Source: Mycolicibacterium hodleri
GTDB taxonomy: Bacteria > Actinomycetota > Actinomycetes > Mycobacteriales > Mycobacteriaceae
Assembly: GCF_025822245.1 (NCBI RefSeq)
Contig: NZ_JACKTL010000005.1
Coordinates: 34,322 to 98,321, forward strand
Length of the DNA stretch: 64,000 bases
Direction: 5' to 3'
Shown: one piece after another, positions 37,065 through 45,843 of the stretch
Position numbering within the stretch: position 1 is the first letter of the stretch
Layout of the letters: every line of letters begins with the position of its first letter
Position numbers and translations under genes: made by a program
Notes under the pieces: model-generated
Seen by the model: only the letters and a program-made list of their open reading frames with translations
The model's database searches: none
What the model was told of the DNA's origin: nothing

Positions 37065-37465
37065 CCGGCATTCGCGCGTTCACCTTCAGCCCCGCCGACG
37101 GCGTGCCGCCCGGGGTCGCCCCGTTCGTCCACGCCACCGCCGCGGGACAGACGCTCTACGTCACCGGTCAGATGCCGACCGGGCTGGACGGCGCCGTGGT
37201 GGGCGACGACGTGGCCACCCAGACCGACCAGGTGCTCCGCAACCTGGTGCGCGTCACCGAACTCTGCGGCGGCGGACTGGCCGACGTCGTCTCGGTCCGC
37301 GCCTTCCTGACGAACTGGGACGACTACGCCGCCTTCAACACGTCCTACGCCGCCTGGTTCCCGGACCGTCTGCCGTCCCGGACGTGCGTCGGGGTCAGCG
37401 GTCTCGCGGTCAGTGCCTTGGTCGAGATCGACTGGGTGTGCTGGCGACACGACGGTTGGCAGTGA
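37061..37465 (+). CDS. RidA-family protein
   Basis: The 134-residue protein is a RidA/YjgF member: AAGQTLYVTGQMPTGLDG, the central ATQTDQVLRNLVRVTELCGGGLADVVSVRAFL and LPSRTCVGVSGLAV, where the arginine contacts substrate carboxylates. RidA proteins hydrolyse reactive enamine/imine intermediates and release ammonia. ATGA overlap with the amidase gene couples the two. A downstream gap of about 100 bp before comEA holds only the comEA promoter. Confidence 0.88.
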   Translation: MTGIRAFTFSPADGVPPGVAPFVHATAAGQTLYVTGQMPTGLDGAVVGDDVATQTDQVLRNLVRVTELCGGGLADVVSVRAFLTNWDDYAAFNTSYAAWFPDRLPSRTCVGVSGLAVSALVEIDWVCWRHDGWQ

Positions 37466-37552
37466 CGGCTGGAATCGATCCACAGATCCCACTTCATCCA
37501 CAGCCGGTGGCCGACGGCCGGTCGGTGAGGCCGACGAGTCCGCGGGCGCGCC

Positions 37553-37558
37553 TACCGT
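37553..37558 (+). promoter_or_regulatory. -10 box of comEA, leaderless
   Basis: TACCGT ends 7 bp before the comEA ATG, so the transcript would begin on the start codon. Confidence 0.5.
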
Positions 37559-37564
37559 CACGGC

Positions 37565-38407
37565 ATGCGCACCGAACGACCGGTCCCCGGGGTGGAACAC
37601 CGACTCTCCGGCACCCGCACCCTCGACGAGGAGCACTCCGAGGCCGTCCCTGACGCCGTCCCCGGCGGTGCGGAATCCGACACGTCGCTGTCGCGATGGT
37701 TGCCCGAGGCCACCTCGGGCAGCACGGCCGCGGGATGGCTCGCAACGGTACGGGCCGACCCGGGGAAGGCGGGTGTGATCGGCCTCGGCATCGTCGGCGC
37801 CGTTGCCGTCCTGGTGACGGTGTTCACGCTGACCCGCGACGACGGGCCCGCCATCACGTCGGCGAAACTGCCTCCGGTGGAGATGGTCTCGTCCACCGCA
37901 CCGGGTGCGCCGCCCGGAGCCCCGGCCGACGTCGAGGTCACCGTCAGCGTCGTGGGACTGGTGCACCAACCCGGTTTGGTGACCCTCGGCGCCGGTGCCC
38001 GCGTCGCCGATGCGCTCACCGCCGCGGGCGGCCCGCTCGACGGCGCCGACCTGGTCGGGCTCAACATGGCCCGCCGCGTCGGGGACGGCGAGCAGATCGT
38101 CGTCGGACTGTCGTCTCCGCCGGGCGCCCCGCCGGCGATGGGCAGTTCGATCACCGCGCCGCCCAGCGCGGGGCCGTCCTCGCCGGTGGTGGGCGACAAG
38201 GGTTCGGCCCCAGGCGGACTCGTCGACCTGAACACCGCGACCGTCGAGCAGCTCGACGCCCTGCCCGGCGTCGGCCCCGTCACCGCGGCGGCGATCGTCG
38301 CCTGGCGCGACGCCAACGGCTCGTTCGCCGGGGTCGACCAACTCGGCGAGGTCGACGGCATCGGTCCCGCACGTCTGGAGAAGCTGCGCGCGCTGGTCCG
38401 GGTGTGA
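37565..38407 (+). CDS. comEA: ComEA-like DNA-binding competence protein
   Basis: The 280-residue protein has one membrane helix (GKAGVIGLGIVGAVAVLVTVF, about residues 68-88), a SLBB-type region (VVGLVHQPGLVTLGAGARVADAL), a Pro/Ser/Gly linker and a C-terminal helix-hairpin-helix pair. The last (VDLNTATVEQLDALPGVGP, then DQLGEVDGIGPARL) binds DNA without sequence preference. It should lie on the outer face of the membrane and feed DNA to ComEC. Its stop overlaps the comEC start. Natural transformation is not established for most mycobacteria, so the pair's real use is open. Confidence 0.92.
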   Translation: MRTERPVPGVEHRLSGTRTLDEEHSEAVPDAVPGGAESDTSLSRWLPEATSGSTAAGWLATVRADPGKAGVIGLGIVGAVAVLVTVFTLTRDDGPAITSAKLPPVEMVSSTAPGAPPGAPADVEVTVSVVGLVHQPGLVTLGAGARVADALTAAGGPLDGADLVGLNMARRVGDGEQIVVGLSSPPGAPPAMGSSITAPPSAGPSSPVVGDKGSAPGGLVDLNTATVEQLDALPGVGPVTAAAIVAWRDANGSFAGVDQLGEVDGIGPARLEKLRALVRV

Positions 38408-39915
38408 GCTCCCCGACGGTCGCCACCGTCCCCGACGTGCGCCTGGTTCCCAGCGCGCTGACCAGCTGGGCGGTCACCGCGGCCGGCATCGTATGGGGTG
38501 CGACGGCCGCGGTGGTCGTCGCGGTGGCCGCCGTGCTCGTGGCGGCGCTGATCGCATGGCGATGGCAACCGGCGAGTCGGTTCTCCATGGTCGGTCCTGC
38601 GGTTCTGGCCGTGGCGGCGGTCGGCGTCGCCTTCGCGATGGCCGTGGGTCTGCGGGTGGACGACGCCGAACACCATCCGATCGTGTCCCGGTACGGCGCG
38701 ACCGCGTCGGTGGTGGTGACGCCGAGCGAGTCACCACGCGTCCTGCGCGGCATGCGAACGATGTTCCGCGCCAAGCTGATCTCGCTGGACGGCCGGCAGA
38801 CGACCGGGCGCGTGGTCGTCTTCGCCTCGGGCGTCGACTACCAAGACGTGTCGGCGGGGCGGCCCGCCGCGTTCCGCGCCCGCATCTCGCGACCGATGCG
38901 GCGAGATCTGTCCGTGGCGGTGCTGACGGCGACCGGCACCCCGAGGTGGGGAACGGCGAGCCTGGTGCAAAGGGCGGCCGGCGACGTCCGCGCCCGGTTC
39001 GCCGACGCGGCGCGGTCGGTGCTTCCCGGCGACCAGGCCGCAATGCTGCCGGCGTTGGTGCTGGGGGACACCTCCGCCCTCGCCGAGGACGTCCAGGACG
39101 AGTTTCGCGCCGCGGGGTTGACCCATCTGACGGCGGTGTCGGGCGCCAACGTCACCATCGTGTGCGGCGCGGTCCTGTTGACGGCGGGACTGGTCGGGCC
39201 GCGGATCGCGGTCGCCCTTGCCGCGGTGGCGCTGATCGCGTTCGTCGTGGTGGTGCAACCGTCGGCCAGTGTGTTGCGTGCATCGGTGATGGGCTCCATC
39301 GCGCTGTTCGCGGTGTTGTCGAGGCGCCGACGGCAGGCGATACCGGCGTTGTCGGCCTGCGTGCTGGTGCTTCTGGTGGCGGCCCCCGAGCTGGCCGTCG
39401 ACGTCGGGTTCGCCCTGTCCGTGTCGGCGACGGCGGCACTGGTGGTCGTGGCTCCGGGGTGGGCGCGTCGGCTGACCGACCGGGGCTGGCCGAAGCCGTT
39501 GGCGGCGGCAGTGAGCGTCGCCGCGGCCGCCCACCTCGTCACGGCGCCACTGGTCGCCGGCATGTCGGGAACCTTCAGCATGGTCTCGATACTGGCGAAT
39601 CTGGTTGTCGCCGTGGTCATCCCGCCGATCACGGTGATCGGCACCGCGGCTGCGGTGCTGACGGTGCCGTGGCCGGCGGCGGCCGAGCTGATGATCCGGT
39701 TCACCGGGCCGGAGCTGTGGTGGTTGACGCACGTCGCGTCGTGGGCGGCGGCGATCCCCGGCGCGGTGGTGACCACCCCGTCGGGGTGGCCCGGGGTGGC
39801 GACCGTGGCGGCTGCCGGCGCGGCCGCGGTGGCGTCGTGGCGCCGGAGATGGGGACGCATGACGGTCGTCGCGGCCGCGGTGTGCCTGGTGGCGTGGACC
39901 GTCGGTGCGGCGTGA
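38404..39915 (+). CDS. comEC: ComEC/Rec2-family DNA channel protein
   Basis: The 503-residue membrane protein has about ten hydrophobic helices. The ComEC competence domain is marked by LPALVLGDTSALAEDVQDEFRAAGLTHLTAVSGANV. The N-terminal OB-like domain (RVVVFASGVDYQDVSAGRPAAFRARI) is present. The C-terminal metallo-beta-lactamase-like nuclease domain of longer ComEC proteins is absent, as in M. tuberculosis Rv2414c. GTG overlaps the comEA stop by 4 bp. Confidence 0.92.
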   Translation: MSSPTVATVPDVRLVPSALTSWAVTAAGIVWGATAAVVVAVAAVLVAALIAWRWQPASRFSMVGPAVLAVAAVGVAFAMAVGLRVDDAEHHPIVSRYGATASVVVTPSESPRVLRGMRTMFRAKLISLDGRQTTGRVVVFASGVDYQDVSAGRPAAFRARISRPMRRDLSVAVLTATGTPRWGTASLVQRAAGDVRARFADAARSVLPGDQAAMLPALVLGDTSALAEDVQDEFRAAGLTHLTAVSGANVTIVCGAVLLTAGLVGPRIAVALAAVALIAFVVVVQPSASVLRASVMGSIALFAVLSRRRRQAIPALSACVLVLLVAAPELAVDVGFALSVSATAALVVVAPGWARRLTDRGWPKPLAAAVSVAAAAHLVTAPLVAGMSGTFSMVSILANLVVAVVIPPITVIGTAAAVLTVPWPAAAELMIRFTGPELWWLTHVASWAAAIPGAVVTTPSGWPGVATVAAAGAAAVASWRRRWGRMTVVAAAVCLVAWTVGAA

Positions 39916-39927
39916 CACCATCGTCTC

Positions 39928-40881
39928 GTGAGCCAACTGCACCTCGTCCTGGGTGATGAAGATCTGCTCGTCGACCGCGCCATCGGCGCGGTGCTGCGCA
40001 CCGCACGCAAGGAGGCCGGCACCCATGACGTGCCCGTCGACCGCATGCGCGCGGGCGAGGTCAGCGTCAACGAGCTCGCCGAACTGCTCAGCCCGTCGCT
40101 GTTCGCCGACGAACGCGTCCTGGTGCTCGAGGCGGCCGCCGAGGCGGGCAAGGACGCGGTGGCACTGATCGCCGACGCGGCGGCGGATTTGCAGCCGGGC
40201 ACGGTGCTCGTCGTCGTGCACTCCGGCGCGGGCCGGGCCAAGGCGTTGGCCGACCAGCTGAAGGCGCTCGGGGCCGAGGTCCATCCGTGCGCCAAGATCA
40301 CCAAGGCCGGCGAACGCGCCGACTTCGTCCGTCGCGAGTTCCGCACCCTCAAGGTCAAGATCGGCGACGACGTCGTCACCGCGGTGCTCGACGCGGTGGG
40401 TTCCGACGTCCGCGAGCTCGCCGCCGCGTGCTCGCAGCTCGTCGCCGACACCGGCGGTGAGGTGGACGCCGACGCGGTCCGCCGCTATCACAGCGGCAAG
40501 GCGGAGGTGAAGGGGTTCGACATCGCCGACAAGGCGGTGGCCGGCGACGTCTCCGGTGCCGCCGAGGCGTTGCGCTGGGCGATGATCGGCGGCGAGCCAC
40601 ACGTGGTGTTGGCCGACGCGCTGGCCGAGGCGGTCCATGCCATCGCGCGGGTAGGTCCGCTCTCGGGGGATCCCTACCGGTTGGCAGGCGAGCTGGGCAT
40701 GCCGCCGTGGCGCGTGCAGAAGGCGCAGAAGCAGTCCAGGCGGTGGACGCGGGATTCGGTGGCCGAGGCGATGCGCCTGGTGGCCGCGCTGAACGCAGAC
40801 GTCAAGGGCGCGGCCGCAGACTCGGACTACGCGCTCGAGTCAGCGGTGCGCAGGGTGGCCGAACTGGCCGGGGGGCAGTAG
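39928..40881 (+). CDS. holA: DNA polymerase III delta subunit
   Basis: The 317-residue protein is the clamp-loader delta subunit. [24 protein letters not shown] opens the family, [19 protein letters not shown] and [15 protein letters not shown] sequence ([24 protein letters not shown]) follow, and [17 protein letters not shown] is the C-terminal clamp-loader collar. GTG is 7 bp after CACCAT preceded by TGA, a weak extended -10. It converges on rpsT with one base between stop codons. Confidence 0.93.
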   Translation: MSQLHLVLGDEDLLVDRAIGAVLRTARKEAGTHDVPVDRMRAGEVSVNELAELLSPSLFADERVLVLEAAAEAGKDAVALIADAAADLQPGTVLVVVHSGAGRAKALADQLKALGAEVHPCAKITKAGERADFVRREFRTLKVKIGDDVVTAVLDAVGSDVRELAAACSQLVADTGGEVDADAVRRYHSGKAEVKGFDIADKAVAGDVSGAAEALRWAMIGGEPHVVLADALAEAVHAIARVGPLSGDPYRLAGELGMPPWRVQKAQKQSRRWTRDSVAEAMRLVAALNADVKGAAADSDYALESAVRRVAELAGGQ

Positions 40882-40882
40882 C

Positions 40883-41143
40883 TCAGAGCTTGTGCAGGGC
40901 CTGCGCCAGCGCGGACTTCTTGTTCGCCGCCTGGTTCTTGTGGATGACGCCCTTGCTGGCGGCCTTGTCGAGCTTGCGGCTGGTGGTGGCCAGCAACGCG
41001 GCGGCCTTGTCCTTCTCGCCGGCGTCGATCGCCTCGCGGAAGCCGCGGACAGCCGTGCGCAGAGCGGACTTCACCGACTGGTTGCGCAGGCGCGCGGTCT
41101 CGTTGGTGAGGATGCGCTTCTTCTGCGACTTGATGTTGGCCAC
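40883..41143 (-). CDS. rpsT: 30S ribosomal protein S20
   Basis: The 86-residue basic protein begins [15 protein letters not shown] and contains [14 protein letters not shown], the standard S20 sequence of three helices that bind 16S rRNA. The start is GTG with AAGGA upstream. It has its own promoter and a leader of about 70 nt with a GNRA-capped hairpin. It is transcribed opposite to holA, as in M. tuberculosis. Confidence 0.98.
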   Translation of the reverse strand: MANIKSQKKRILTNETARLRNQSVKSALRTAVRGFREAIDAGEKDKAAALLATTSRKLDKAASKGVIHKNQAANKKSALAQALHKL

Positions 41144-41194
41144 GCGTAAGTTCCTTCTTGATGGTCAGCTTGGGGTAACGAAGTGTTCCTGGGC

Positions 41195-41249
41195 GCCCGT
41201 CTCCGGGCAGCGACAGATCAGGTTACCAGCGGAGCGCGAAAATCCCCAA
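41195..41249 (-). promoter_or_regulatory. rpsT promoter and leader hairpin
   Basis: On the minus strand TTGGGG (41249-41244) and TAACCT (41225-41220), 18 bp apart, form the promoter; transcription starts near 41213. The leader then folds GCCCG-GAGA-CGGGC (41208-41195), a 5-bp stem with a GNRA tetraloop. S20 leaders are autoregulated in some bacteria; that role here is inferred. Confidence 0.5.
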
Positions 41250-41292
41250 AGTGGAGGGGCCTGGCCTGCCGAAACTAGACAGTTGGGGCAGC

Positions 41293-43008
41293 ATGTCAGT
41301 CGTGAGCCTTCGAACCCTGCCAGCGGACGGCGCCCGAACGGGGCGCAAGACCGCGTCTTCGTCCACACGTCACGACGGTATCTTCGGCGGCTACAACAAC
41401 GTCGGCGACTATTCCAAGGCGTTCGACGAGATGTTCGACGCGCAGGGCAACGTCCGCGGACCGTACAAGGGCATCTTCGCCGAGCTCGCCCCGTCGGACG
41501 CCTCCGAGCTCGCCGCGCGGTCCGAGGCGCTGGGGCGCGCGTTCGTCGACCAGGGCATCACGTTCTCGCTGTCCGGGCAGGAGCGGCCGTTTCCGCTGGA
41601 TCTGGTGCCCCGAGTCATCTCGGCAGCCGAATGGTCCCGCCTGGAACGCGGCATCAAGCAACGCGTCAAGGCACTCGAGATGTTCCTCGACGACATCTAC
41701 GGCGAGCAGGAGATCCTGCGCGACGGGGTCATACCGCGCCGGCTGATCACCTCGTGTGAGCACTTCCACCGCGAGGCGGCGGGCATCGTCCCGCCCAACG
41801 GGGTGCGCATTCACGTTGCCGGCATCGACCTGGTGCGTGACGGCCAGGGCACGTTCCGGGTCCTCGAGGACAATCTGCGGTCCCCGTCGGGCGTCTCCTA
41901 CGTCATGGAGAACCGCCGCACGATGGCGCGGGTCTTCCCGAATCTGTTCGCCACCCACCGCGTGCGCGCGGTCGGCGACTACTCCTCTCACCTGCTGCGT
42001 GCGCTCCGCAACGCCGCGGCCTCCAACGAGGCCGATCCCACGGTCGTGGTGCTCACCCCGGGTGTGTACAACTCCGCGTACTTCGAGCACTCGCTACTGG
42101 CGCGGCAGATGGGCGTCGAGCTCGTTGAGGGCCGCGACCTGTTCTGCCGGGACAACACCGTCTACATGCGCACCACCGAGGGCGACCGTCAGGTCGACGT
42201 CATCTATCGCCGAATCGACGACGAGTTCCTCGACCCCATGCACTTCAAGCCGGACTCGGTGCTCGGTGTCGCGGGCATCCTGAACGCCGCGCGCGCCGGC
42301 AACGTGGTGATCTCCAGCGCGGTCGGCAACGGCGTCGGGGACGACAAGTTGGTGTACTGCTACGTGCCGACGATCGTTGAGTACTACCTGGGCGAGAAGC
42401 TGTCGCTGGCCAACGTCGACACCTTCAGGTGCTGGCTCGACGACGAGCGCGAGGAGGTGCTCGACCGCATCGACGAACTCGTCATCAAGCCCGTCGAGGG
42501 CTCGGGCGGCTACGGCATCGTCTTCGGTCCCAGCGCTTCCGAGAAGGAGCTGGCGGCGATCACCAAGAAGGTCCGTGCCGATCCGCGTGGCTGGATCGCC
42601 CAACCCGTCGTGCAGCTCTCCACCGTGCCGACGCAAATCGGCGACGAACTCGCGCCACGGCACGTCGACCTGCGACCGTTCGCGGTCAACGACGGCGACG
42701 ACGTGTGGGTGCTACCCGGCGGGCTGACTCGCGTGGCGCTGCCCGAGGGATCGCTGGTGGTGAACTCCAGTCAGGGTGGCGGCTCGAAGGACACCTGGGT
42801 GCTGGCGTCGCGGACGTCGGTGGCCGATCGCGAGCTCGCCGCCGCGGAAGTCGTTCGCGCCCTTCCCAAGCCGAAGCCGGCCAAGGAGCGCAACGGCGAC
42901 GGGTCCGCCCAACCGCAGACGCAGTCCCAAGCGCTCGGACCCCTCGAGGGGCAGCAGGAACAACAGCAACAGCAACAACAACAGCAGCAGCAGCAGGCGG
43001 TGAACTGA
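41293..43008 (+). CDS. Circularly permuted ATP-grasp protein
   Basis: The protein of about 571 residues belongs to the circularly permuted ATP-grasp family (DUF404/407 type, Rv2411c homologue). Landmarks are GVRIHVAGIDLVRDGQGTFRVLEDN, RSPSGVSYVMENRR, VFPNLF, and the ATP-binding VIKPVEGSGGYG. Such enzymes join a carboxylate to an amine. It is the first of three genes, followed by an alpha-E protein and a transglutaminase-like protein, often seen together in bacteria and suspected to make and cleave a peptide. The C-terminus carries a 12-glutamine run coded by a CAR repeat, absent from the core family. TGATG overlap with the next gene. Confidence 0.92.
   Translation: MSVVSLRTLPADGARTGRKTASSSTRHDGIFGGYNNVGDYSKAFDEMFDAQGNVRGPYKGIFAELAPSDASELAARSEALGRAFVDQGITFSLSGQERPFPLDLVPRVISAAEWSRLERGIKQRVKALEMFLDDIYGEQEILRDGVIPRRLITSCEHFHREAAGIVPPNGVRIHVAGIDLVRDGQGTFRVLEDNLRSPSGVSYVMENRRTMARVFPNLFATHRVRAVGDYSSHLLRALRNAAASNEADPTVVVLTPGVYNSAYFEHSLLARQMGVELVEGRDLFCRDNTVYMRTTEGDRQVDVIYRRIDDEFLDPMHFKPDSVLGVAGILNAARAGNVVISSAVGNGVGDDKLVYCYVPTIVEYYLGEKLSLANVDTFRCWLDDEREEVLDRIDELVIKPVEGSGGYGIVFGPSASEKELAAITKKVRADPRGWIAQPVVQLSTVPTQIGDELAPRHVDLRPFAVNDGDDVWVLPGGLTRVALPEGSLVVNSSQGGGSKDTWVLASRTSVADRELAAAEVVRALPKPKPAKERNGDGSAQPQTQSQALGPLEGQQEQQQQQQQQQQQQAVN
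42952..42996 (+). repeat. CAG/CAA microsatellite encoding polyglutamine
   Basis: The tract reads CAG CAG GAA and then twelve CAA/CAG codons (42961-42996), just before the stop of the ATP-grasp gene. The interruptions between CAA and CAG are irregular. It is a likely site for replication slippage in units of three bases. Confidence 0.85.
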
Positions 43009-43985
43009 TGCTCGCACGCAACGCGGAATCGCTCTACTGGATCGGCCGCTACGTCGAACGGGCCGACGACACGGCGCGCATCCTCGACGTCACCGTCCAC
43101 CAACTCCTCGAGGACTCCAGCGTCGACCCCGATCAGGCGTCTCGCACGTTGTTGAAGGTGCTCGGCATCAAGCCGCCCAAGACCGAGCTGGACCTGTGGT
43201 CGCTGACCGACCTCGTCGCGTTCAGCCGCGACACCGAGGGCGGTTGCTCGATCGTCGACTCGATTTCGGCTGCCCGCGAAAATGCCCGCGGCGCACGGGA
43301 AGTCACCTCGACCGAGATTTGGGAGTGTCTCAACACCACCTACAACGCGCTGCCGGAGCGCGAGCGCGCCGCCCGCCGACTGGGGCCGCACGAGTTCCTG
43401 TCCTACGTCGAGGGTCGCGCGGCGCAGTTCGCCGGGCTGGCCGACTCGACGCTGTCCCGTGACGACGGCTACCGGTTCATGGTGCTGGGGCGGGCCATCG
43501 AGCGCGTCGACATGATCGTGCGACTGCTTCTCTCCCGTGTCGGGGACAGCGCGTCCTCGCCGGCGTGGGTGACGGTGCTGCGGTCCGCCGGTGCGCACGA
43601 CACGTATCTACGGACCTACCGCGGCGTTCTCGACGCCGGCCGGGTGGTCGAGTTCATGATGCTCGACCGGCTCTTCCCGCGCTCGGTGATGTACTCGCTG
43701 CGGTTGGCTGAACACAGCCTCGACGAACTGCACCACCGCAGGCTCAATCGCGTCGGGGCAACCGCCGAGGCCCAGCGCCTCCTCGGTCGCGCCCGCAGCG
43801 AGCTGGAATTCCTGCGGTCCGGGGTGCTGCTGGAGTCCCTCGACGAACGGCTCGGTGCACTGCAGATCACCTGCGCCGAGGTCGGGGAGGCCCTGGCGCA
43901 GGAGTACTTCTACTCGGCACCGTGGGTCGCCTGGACCGACGCGGGACGCAACGGTTCGCTGGTCATCGAAGAGGGCGAGGTCTGA
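43008..43985 (+). CDS. Alpha-E domain protein
   Basis: The 325-residue, mostly helical protein opens LARNAESLYWIGRYVERADDTARILDV, the signature of the alpha-E (DUF403) family, and has SRDDGYRFMVLGRAIERVDMIVRLLLSR in the middle. It is the Rv2410c homologue. The family always sits beside the permuted ATP-grasp gene; its biochemical role is unknown. ATG overlaps the upstream stop. Confidence 0.92.
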   Translation: MLARNAESLYWIGRYVERADDTARILDVTVHQLLEDSSVDPDQASRTLLKVLGIKPPKTELDLWSLTDLVAFSRDTEGGCSIVDSISAARENARGAREVTSTEIWECLNTTYNALPERERAARRLGPHEFLSYVEGRAAQFAGLADSTLSRDDGYRFMVLGRAIERVDMIVRLLLSRVGDSASSPAWVTVLRSAGAHDTYLRTYRGVLDAGRVVEFMMLDRLFPRSVMYSLRLAEHSLDELHHRRLNRVGATAEAQRLLGRARSELEFLRSGVLLESLDERLGALQITCAEVGEALAQEYFYSAPWVAWTDAGRNGSLVIEEGEV

Positions 43986-43986
43986 C

Positions 43987-44826
43987 ATGTGGCGCATGCG
44001 AGTGATTCACGCAACCGGCTACGCCTACAAGTCGCCGGTCACCGCGTCGTTCAACGAAGCCCGTCTGACCCCGCGGTCGGACTCACGGCAGAACGTCGTC
44101 CTCAACCGCATCGAGACGATCCCGGCCACCCGGTCCTACCGCTACGTGGACTACTGGGGCACGGCGGTGACGGCGTTCGACCTGCACGCTCCGCACGCCG
44201 AGCTCGAGGTGACGGCCTCCTCGGTCGTCGAGACGGACAAGGACGAGGTGCCCGAGGAGAAGCTCACGTGGGAGGACCTGGAGTCGCCTGGGGTCAAGGA
44301 CAAGTTCGACGAGTACCTCACCGCGTCGGAGTTCACCCCGAGCAGCAGACGCCTGACCCGCGTCGGTGAGCGCATCGCCAAGTATCACGATCCGCAGCAA
44401 GCGGTGATCGAGGCGGCTCAATGGGTGCACACGGAGCTCGCCTACGTGCCGGGCACCACGGGTGTGCACTCCTCGGGGCTCGACGCGCTGCGCGAGGGCA
44501 AGGGCGTCTGCCAGGACTTCGCGCACCTCACGCTGATCGTGTTGCGCAGCATGGGAATTCCCGCCCGCTACGTGTCGGGATACCTTCATCCGAACGCCAA
44601 GGCCAAGGTAGGCGACACCATCGACGGTCAGAGCCACGCGTGGATCCAGGCGTGGACGGGCGGCTGGTGGCATTACGACCCCACCAACGACAAGAAGATC
44701 AACGAGCAGTACATCAGCGTCGGGGTGGGTCGCGACTACCACGACGTGACGCCGCTCAAGGGCATCTACTCGGGTGAGGGGTCGACGGACCTCGACGTCA
44801 TCGTCGAGATCACCCGGTTGGCCTAG
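43987..44826 (+). CDS. Transglutaminase-like cysteine protease family protein
   Basis: The 279-residue protein has a transglutaminase-like fold with the catalytic cysteine in [30 protein letters not shown], the histidine in SHAWIQAW and the aspartate in WWHYDPTND. The N-terminal beta domain starts [26 protein letters not shown]. It is the Rv2409c homologue and third gene of the ATP-grasp cluster, placed to cut or rearrange a product of the ligase. It overlaps the convergent rnz gene by 17 bp. Confidence 0.92.
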   Translation: MWRMRVIHATGYAYKSPVTASFNEARLTPRSDSRQNVVLNRIETIPATRSYRYVDYWGTAVTAFDLHAPHAELEVTASSVVETDKDEVPEEKLTWEDLESPGVKDKFDEYLTASEFTPSSRRLTRVGERIAKYHDPQQAVIEAAQWVHTELAYVPGTTGVHSSGLDALREGKGVCQDFAHLTLIVLRSMGIPARYVSGYLHPNAKAKVGDTIDGQSHAWIQAWTGGWWHYDPTNDKKINEQYISVGVGRDYHDVTPLKGIYSGEGSTDLDVIVEITRLA

Positions 44827-45652
44827 CCGTCACCTCCACGCGGAGCAGGTCGTCGCCGAGTTCGATCGCCCCGTCGAAGGCGGTCGCCGCCAGCGCCCGC
44901 CAGTCGTCCACTTGGCCGGCCGCCAACGGCGGGACGTAGTGCGTCAGGATCAGCGTGCCGACGCCGGCCCGTGTCGCCGTGGCGGCTGCCTCCTCGACCG
45001 AGGAGTGGTAGTCGAGGATGTCCCGCAGGCGCTGGTTGGGCACCAGTTGAATGAGATCCTTGCGGATTACCGTGTGCACCAGCGCATCCGCGCCGGCGGA
45101 CAACGCGTCGAGGCTGGCACACGGCACCGAGTCGCCGGCCAACACCACTGACGCGCCGCCGAATTCGACCCGGAAGCCGATCGTCGGTTCGACGGGCCGG
45201 TGGTCGGTGGGCGCCACCGAGATTCGCACGCCGTCGCGGCCCCACACCACGCCGTCGGTCACCTCCTCCACCTCGACGCTGGGCGGTTCGGTGATGTCGG
45301 CGTGGTGGCCGATGCGGTAGCCGATGTCCGGCGCCAGCGCGGCGAGGGTCGCCTCGACGACGGCGGCCGTTCCCGGTGGTCCGATCACGCGGAGGGGGGT
45401 GCGGGTGAAGGTGGTGACCCACCGCGTCGTGATCACGTCCGACAGGTCGGTGATGTGATCGCTGTGCAGATGGGTCAGCAGCAGCGCGGTGATGTTGGCC
45501 GCCCCGACGCCGACCGCCGCGGCGCGCATGAGGACTCCGCGGCCGCAGTCCACCAGGAAGGTTTGATCGCCCGCCCGCACCAGCGTCGCCGGTCCGGCAC
45601 GGTTGGCGTCCACCATCGGACTGCCCGTACCCAGCAGGGTTACTTCGATCAT
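44810..45652 (-). CDS. rnz: Ribonuclease Z-like metallo-beta-lactamase fold protein
   Basis: The 280-residue hydrolase has the zinc motif HLHSDH at residues 61-66, an aspartate in [10 protein letters not shown] and a C-terminal histidine in [31 protein letters not shown] is typical of RNase Z, which trims tRNA 3' ends. It corresponds to Rv2407. Other MBL-fold activities (phosphodiesterase or arylsulfatase-like) cannot be excluded. The minus-strand start is preceded by TAGATAT, close to a leaderless -10. Confidence 0.85.
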   Translation of the reverse strand: MIEVTLLGTGSPMVDANRAGPATLVRAGDQTFLVDCGRGVLMRAAAVGVGAANITALLLTHLHSDHITDLSDVITTRWVTTFTRTPLRVIGPPGTAAVVEATLAALAPDIGYRIGHHADITEPPSVEVEEVTDGVVWGRDGVRISVAPTDHRPVEPTIGFRVEFGGASVVLAGDSVPCASLDALSAGADALVHTVIRKDLIQLVPNQRLRDILDYHSSVEEAAATATRAGVGTLILTHYVPPLAAGQVDDWRALAATAFDGAIELGDDLLRVEVTARPTG

Positions 45653-45723
45653 GTCGTCATATCTACCCGGTCAAGATCAGCGGCGCTGCACTATCGATCG
45701 GAACGGATTGGCGGCGAGTTGCC

Positions 45724-45762
45724 GAGTTTTCGATAACCCATTGAGTTTGTGCACCAAAACTC
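45724..45762. promoter_or_regulatory. Three GAGTTTT-type repeats upstream of the glutamine synthetase gene
   Basis: GAGTTTT occurs at 45724-45730, GAGTTTG at 45743-45749, and the complement AAAACTC at 45756-45762. The last two form an inverted repeat around TGCACC. The cluster is a possible operator for the TetR encoded at the end of the same operon, or for another regulator. Confidence 0.4.
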
Positions 45763-45814
45763 GTCTGACGTGCGGATGGGTCGCGCTCCGTGAGTCAGAA
45801 GTCTCCATAGGTCA

Positions 45815-45830
45815 TTTACGACGGCGAAAC
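45815..45830 (+). promoter_or_regulatory. GlnR-like box
   Basis: TTTAC-GACGGC-GAAAC matches the actinobacterial GlnR half-site pair gTnAC-n6-GaAAC at all positions but the first. GlnR controls nitrogen genes, and the gene downstream is a glutamine synthetase family member. The site lies only 14 bp before the annotated ATG, which suggests either that it is not the main site or that translation starts further downstream. Confidence 0.5.
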
Positions 45831-45843
45831 AGGTTGGCAACAG

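Noticed and set aside
37565..39915. Evidence for natural competence
   Set aside because: comEA and comEC are conserved in mycobacteria without proven transformation, and ComEC lacks the nuclease domain; only gene identity is claimed.
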